Source: GCA-003244245 sp049673305
GTDB lineage: Bacteria; Actinomycetota; Actinomycetes; Mycobacteriales; Pseudonocardiaceae
Reading direction: 5' to 3'
Assembly: GCA_049673305.1 (NCBI GenBank)
Contig: JBATXM010000290.1
Span: forward strand, 1 to 64,000
DNA: 64,000 bases
Shown: one piece after another, positions 60,782 to 64,000 of the stretch
Numbering within the stretch: position 1 is the stretch's first letter
Layout of the letters: each line of letters starts with the position of its first letter
Position numbers and translations under genes: made by a program
Notes under the pieces: model-generated
What the model was told of the DNA's origin: nothing
The model's database searches: none
The model's input: only the letters and a program-made list of their open reading frames with translations

Positions 60782-62431
60782 CTATGCCCTGGCGGTGAGG
60801 GGCTTGAGACGCGGGGATGCTTCGTTGAGGTGGTAGTCCGGGAGGGTGGTCTCGTCGGTACCGTTGACGATCCGCATCTGGTGTGCCGCGATGGTGACCA
60901 GCGCCGCGACCACGAGATTGCCGATGAGCGCGACGAGTCCGACGTAGACCTGCGCCTGCGAGCCGGTGAAGGGATGCCAGCGCAGGGCCGACAACTGGTT
61001 CAGCGCGAGGGCCGATCCGCCGAAGTGTCGCTTGCCGCTGGCCGGGTTGGGAATCCGGTAGAGCAACGCCAGAGCCCATCCCATACCAACCACCCAACCC
61101 ACGCCCAGCCCCCAGACGTGAAACCAGCGGGTGTACAGCGCGATCGCCACCATGGGCAACGTCTGTAAAATGATCAACCCGCCGATCAGTTGCAGATCGA
61201 TGGAGTACTGCGGGTCGATTAGTACGATCAAGGAAACAGCGCCAAACTTCACCACTAGAGAGGCGATCTTTGCCTGTTTGGCTTCTTGTTTGGGGGTGGC
61301 ATCGCGACGCAGGTATGCCTTGTAGATGTTGCGGGTCCACAGGTTCGCCGCCGCGATCGACATGATCGCGGCGGGAACCAGCGCGCCGATCCCGATAGCC
61401 GCGAACGCCACACCGGCGAACCAGGAGGGAAACTGCCTCTCGAAGAGCATCGGGATCACCGTGTTGGAGTCTGGCCGACCGGTCGCCGCATTGACGATCG
61501 GGTGCGTGTGCGCCGCGATCGCCGCGTAGCCCAGTAACGCGATCAACCCCAACACCAGAGAGTATGCTGGCAGCGCCACCATGTTGCGTTTGATCACAGT
61601 GCGGCTGCGGGCGGCCAGCGCACCGGTTAGCGAGTGTGGGTAGAGGAACAACGCAAGCGCTGAGCCCAGGGCCAGCGTGACGTACTGCAACTGGTTATGG
61701 GTGCTCAGCAGAATTCCGCCGTTATGCGAGGGTGTGGCGGTGAACTTCGCGTGAGCGGCGTCGAAGATTGAGCCCCACCCGCCGAGCTTCGCTGGCAGGA
61801 TGATCACAGCGGCGATAATCACCAGGTAGATCAACCCATCCTTGACGAAGGCGATCAGCGCTGGGGCCCGCAGGCCAGCCTGGTATGTGTAGACCGCGAG
61901 GATCACAAATGCGATGAACAGCGGAGCGTGCCCGGCCAGCCCGACTCCGTTGAGGCCCATGGTGCGCAGCACCGCCTCCAGCCCGGCCAGTTGCAGGGCG
62001 ATGTAGGGCATCGTCGCGACGATACCGGTGACCGCCACCAGCAGGGCTAGGGTGGACGAGCCGTAGCGGCCCTGCACGAAGTCCGCTGACGTCACATACC
62101 CATGGACCCGCGACACCGACCACAACCGGGTTAGCGGCAGGAACACCAGTGGGTAGACGAGCACGGTATAGGGCAGCGCGAAGAACCCCGCCGCCCCGGC
62201 ACCGAACATCAGCGCGGGCACCGCGACGAAGGTGTAAGCGGTGTAGGTGTCCCCACCGATGAGGAACCAGGTGACCCACGAGCCGAACGTGCGACCACCG
62301 AGCCCCCACTCATCGAGATGGTCAAGGCCGCTGCCTCCGCTGCGCCACCGCGAGGCATAGAACCCCAACCCGCTAACCACGCCAAACAGCACCCCAAAGA
62401 CACCCAACTCGATCCAGCGCACAGGAGACAT
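60782..62431 (-). CDS. Sodium:solute symporter (SSS family)
   Basis: A protein of about 549 residues with 13 membrane helices. WGLGGRTFGSWVTWFLIGGD begins the first broken helix, FVQGRYGSSTLALLVAVTGI and SIAAANLWTRNIYKAYLRRD belong to the core, and the family fold suits monocarboxylate or similar transport. The start at 62431 is preferred because the ATG at 62440 lies inside the long hairpin at 62436-62498. Neither start has a visible ribosome binding site. It lies just downstream of pckG on the same strand. Confidence 0.85.
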   Translation of the reverse strand: MSPVRWIELGVFGVLFGVVSGLGFYASRWRSGGSGLDHLDEWGLGGRTFGSWVTWFLIGGDTYTAYTFVAVPALMFGAGAAGFFALPYTVLVYPLVFLPLTRLWSVSRVHGYVTSADFVQGRYGSSTLALLVAVTGIVATMPYIALQLAGLEAVLRTMGLNGVGLAGHAPLFIAFVILAVYTYQAGLRAPALIAFVKDGLIYLVIIAAVIILPAKLGGWGSIFDAAHAKFTATPSHNGGILLSTHNQLQYVTLALGSALALFLYPHSLTGALAARSRTVIKRNMVALPAYSLVLGLIALLGYAAIAAHTHPIVNAATGRPDSNTVIPMLFERQFPSWFAGVAFAAIGIGALVPAAIMSIAAANLWTRNIYKAYLRRDATPKQEAKQAKIASLVVKFGAVSLIVLIDPQYSIDLQLIGGLIILQTLPMVAIALYTRWFHVWGLGVGWVVGMGWALALLYRIPNPASGKRHFGGSALALNQLSALRWHPFTGSQAQVYVGLVALIGNLVVAALVTIAAHQMRIVNGTDETTLPDYHLNEASPRLKPLTARA

Positions 62432-62435
62432 TATG

Positions 62436-62498
62436 CGCATTCAGCAGGCCCAGCGGGGTTATCCAGCTCGATTTACCCCGCTGAGCCTGCTGAATGCG
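62436..62498. repeat. 24-bp inverted repeat between pckG and the symporter
   Basis: The arms at 62436-62459 and 62475-62498 are complementary in 23 of 24 positions and are separated by 15 bases. The repeat lies in the 70-base gap after the pckG stop and overlaps the first possible start codon of the symporter. It could end pckG transcription or hold the symporter start in a hairpin. Confidence 0.75.
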
Positions 62499-62502
62499 AA
62501 GG

Positions 62503-64000
62503 TCAGGCGGTGAGGCGGTGTTTGAGGGTGTTGAGCTCGTCGCGGAGGGTGGTGGGGAGGGCATCACCGATCTTGTTGAACCACTGCTCAATGAGGGGGA
62601 GCTCCGCGCACCACTCGTCGAGAGTAACCGCTAGCGCGGCGTTGACGTCCTCGATCGAGATGTCCAGGCCGGACAGATCGAGCTGATCTGGGGTGGGTAC
62701 CCGGCCGATGGCGGTGTCAGTTGCCCCGGCCCGGCCATCGATCCGCTCGATGATCCACTTGAGCACGCGGCTGTTCTCCCCGAAACCTGGCCACAGGTAG
62801 CGCTGGTCGGCACCGCGCCGGAACCAGTTCACGTAGAAGATCTTCGGTAGCTTGTCGGCGTCGGCGCCCTTGCCGAGGTTGATCCAGTGCTGGAAATAGT
62901 CACCGGCGTGGTAGCCGATGAACGGCAGCATCGCCATCGGGTCGCGGCGCACCTCGCCGAGCTTGCCGGCTGCTGCCGCAGTTCTCTCACTGGACAGTGT
63001 AGCGCCCAGGAACACCCCGTGTTGCCAGTCGAAGGCCTCGTTGACCAGCGGGATGGTGCTGGCCCGGCGGCCACCGAACAGGATCGCCGAGATGGGCACG
63101 CCGTCCGGGTCGTCCCACTCGTCGGCGAGCACCGGGCACTGCGCCAGCGGGGTGCAGTACCGGGAGTTCGGGTGCGCGCAGCGCTGCCCGATGGCGCCGT
63201 CGGCAGGCGTCCAGTCCTGCCTGGTCCACGAGATGGCGTGCGCCGGCGCTGCCCCCATGCCCTCCCACCAGATGTCGCCGTCGTCGGTGAGCGCAACGTT
63301 GGTAAAGATGGAGTTGCCGTAGCCCAGCGTGCGCATGGCGTTGGGGTTGGTCTGCCAGCTGGTGCCGGGGGCGACGCCGAAGAAGCCGTTTTCGGGGTTC
63401 ACCGCGTACAGCCGGCCGTCGGTACCGAAGCGCATCCAGGCGATGTCGTCACCCAGGGTCTCGACTGTCCAGCCGGGGATGGTCGGCTCGAGCATCGCCA
63501 GATTGGTCTTGCCGCAGGCTGACGGGAACGCGGCCGCGACGTAATGGGTCACCCGCTCCGGGCTGGTCAGTTTGAGGATCAGCATATGCTCGGCGAGCCA
63601 GCCCTCGTCGCGGGCCAGCACTGAGGCGATCCGCAGCGCATAGCACTTCTTGCCCAGCAGGGCGTTGCCGCCGTAGCCGGAGCCGTAACTCCAGATCAGC
63701 CGATCCTCGGGGAAGTGGCTGATGTACTTGGTGGCGTTGCACGGCCAGGGCACATCAGCCTGGCCGGGTTCCAACGGATAGCCCACCGAGTGCAGGCAGG
63801 CCACGAAATCCGCATCGCTACCGTCGGGTGAGGTGAACTTGCGTAGCGCCACCGCACCCATCCTGGTCATGATCTTCATTGAGCACACGACGTAGGCGGA
63901 ATCGGTGATCTCAACGCCGAGTTTGGGTTGTGGATCCCCCAGCGGACCCATGCAGAAGGGCACCACGTACATTGTTCGCCCGCGCATGCACCCCCGGTAC
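62503..64000 (-). CDS. pckG: Phosphoenolpyruvate carboxykinase (GTP), 5' end outside window
   Basis: The 3' part (about 498 residues of roughly 610) of the GTP-type enzyme. FPSACGKTNLAMLEP is the kinase-1 loop with the catalytic Cys, ETLGDDIAWMRF the metal-binding Asp, and FFGVAPGTSWQTNPNAM the PEP-binding region. GENSRVLKWIIERIDG lies near the C-terminus. It converts oxaloacetate and GTP to PEP and carbon dioxide in gluconeogenesis. The frame is open to the window edge, so the N-terminal 110 residues lie outside. Confidence 0.95.
   Translation of the reverse strand, partial: YRGCMRGRTMYVVPFCMGPLGDPQPKLGVEITDSAYVVCSMKIMTRMGAVALRKFTSPDGSDADFVACLHSVGYPLEPGQADVPWPCNATKYISHFPEDRLIWSYGSGYGGNALLGKKCYALRIASVLARDEGWLAEHMLILKLTSPERVTHYVAAAFPSACGKTNLAMLEPTIPGWTVETLGDDIAWMRFGTDGRLYAVNPENGFFGVAPGTSWQTNPNAMRTLGYGNSIFTNVALTDDGDIWWEGMGAAPAHAISWTRQDWTPADGAIGQRCAHPNSRYCTPLAQCPVLADEWDDPDGVPISAILFGGRRASTIPLVNEAFDWQHGVFLGATLSSERTAAAAGKLGEVRRDPMAMLPFIGYHAGDYFQHWINLGKGADADKLPKIFYVNWFRRGADQRYLWPGFGENSRVLKWIIERIDGRAGATDTAIGRVPTPDQLDLSGLDISIEDVNAALAVTLDEWCAELPLIEQWFNKIGDALPTTLRDELNTLKHRLTA

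Overview
The window is 64 kb of high-GC chromosomal DNA from an actinobacterium, most likely a member of the Pseudonocardiales. The evidence is the GC-rich codon use, frequent GTG starts, ATGA/GTGA stop-start overlaps, many XRE regulators with TPR tails, Methyltransf_19-type methyltransferases, a GTP-type PEP carboxykinase, LCP and S53 secreted proteins, and the linkage of tRNA-Ser, small SRP RNA and dnaX. I cannot name the genus from the sequence alone. Conserved genes (trxBA, dnaE, dnaX, hemC, fur-katA, pckG) are separated by accessory DNA that holds many broken genes.

Layout: 1-7100 is a decayed region: a hipA pseudogene, a cytochrome b/molybdopterin oxidoreductase, a zwf scrap, a toxin-antitoxin pair whose RelE toxin is cut short, an APH scrap, two small proteins divergent from an XRE/TPR regulator, and a frameshifted GNAT. 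7100-12340 has trxBA, IS6 and IS110 remnants, a small secreted protein and a large membrane NACHT NTPase. 12431-15997 is dnaE. 16150-26900 is the most interesting part. A contiguous ten-gene minus-strand operon (24878 down to 16909) carries MazG with a C-terminal extension, a DUF1599-like protein, a TylF-type methyltransferase, an hmdU-kinase-helical/aGPT-PPlase-type protein, an acyl-carrier-like protein, a thymidylate-synthase-like protein, AcpS, an XRE repressor, an ImmA-type zinc peptidase fused to a chagasin-like inhibitor domain, and a papain-like cysteine peptidase. It is flanked on both sides by XRE-regulator fragments and small-molecule kinase genes.

26900-40456 holds a frameshifted regulator, hemC divergent from a second murA, a membrane protein, a sugar/sorbosone-dehydrogenase-like lipoprotein, a CBS protein, an Eco57I-like DNA methyltransferase with a HARE-HTH-like partner, a resolvase-domain protein, tRNA-Ser(GGA), SRP RNA, a siderophore-interacting protein, VapBC and dnaX. 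40457-54760 has a cluster of DnaA-box-like sites, a second MazG-like protein, an XRE/TPR regulator with a deaminase, a MoeA lacking its N-terminus, a CtaG-like/sedolisin pair, an LCP protein, an S9 peptidase, an ACT-GNAT fusion, an FMN reductase, and katA coupled to a Fur regulator whose 3' end contains a 10-bp tandem repeat. 55490-64000 has a three-gene terpenoid operon (class II cyclase, P450, UbiA), a methyltransferase, a lipoprotein, an SSS symporter and the 3' part of pckG.

Main inference: the 16.9-24.9 kb operon encodes hypermodification of a nucleotide or DNA base using an acyl carrier, under an ImmA/XRE switch, combined with a cytosolic papain-like protease and its own tethered inhibitor. 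The individual family assignments rest on motifs read by eye. The system-level function is hypothesis.
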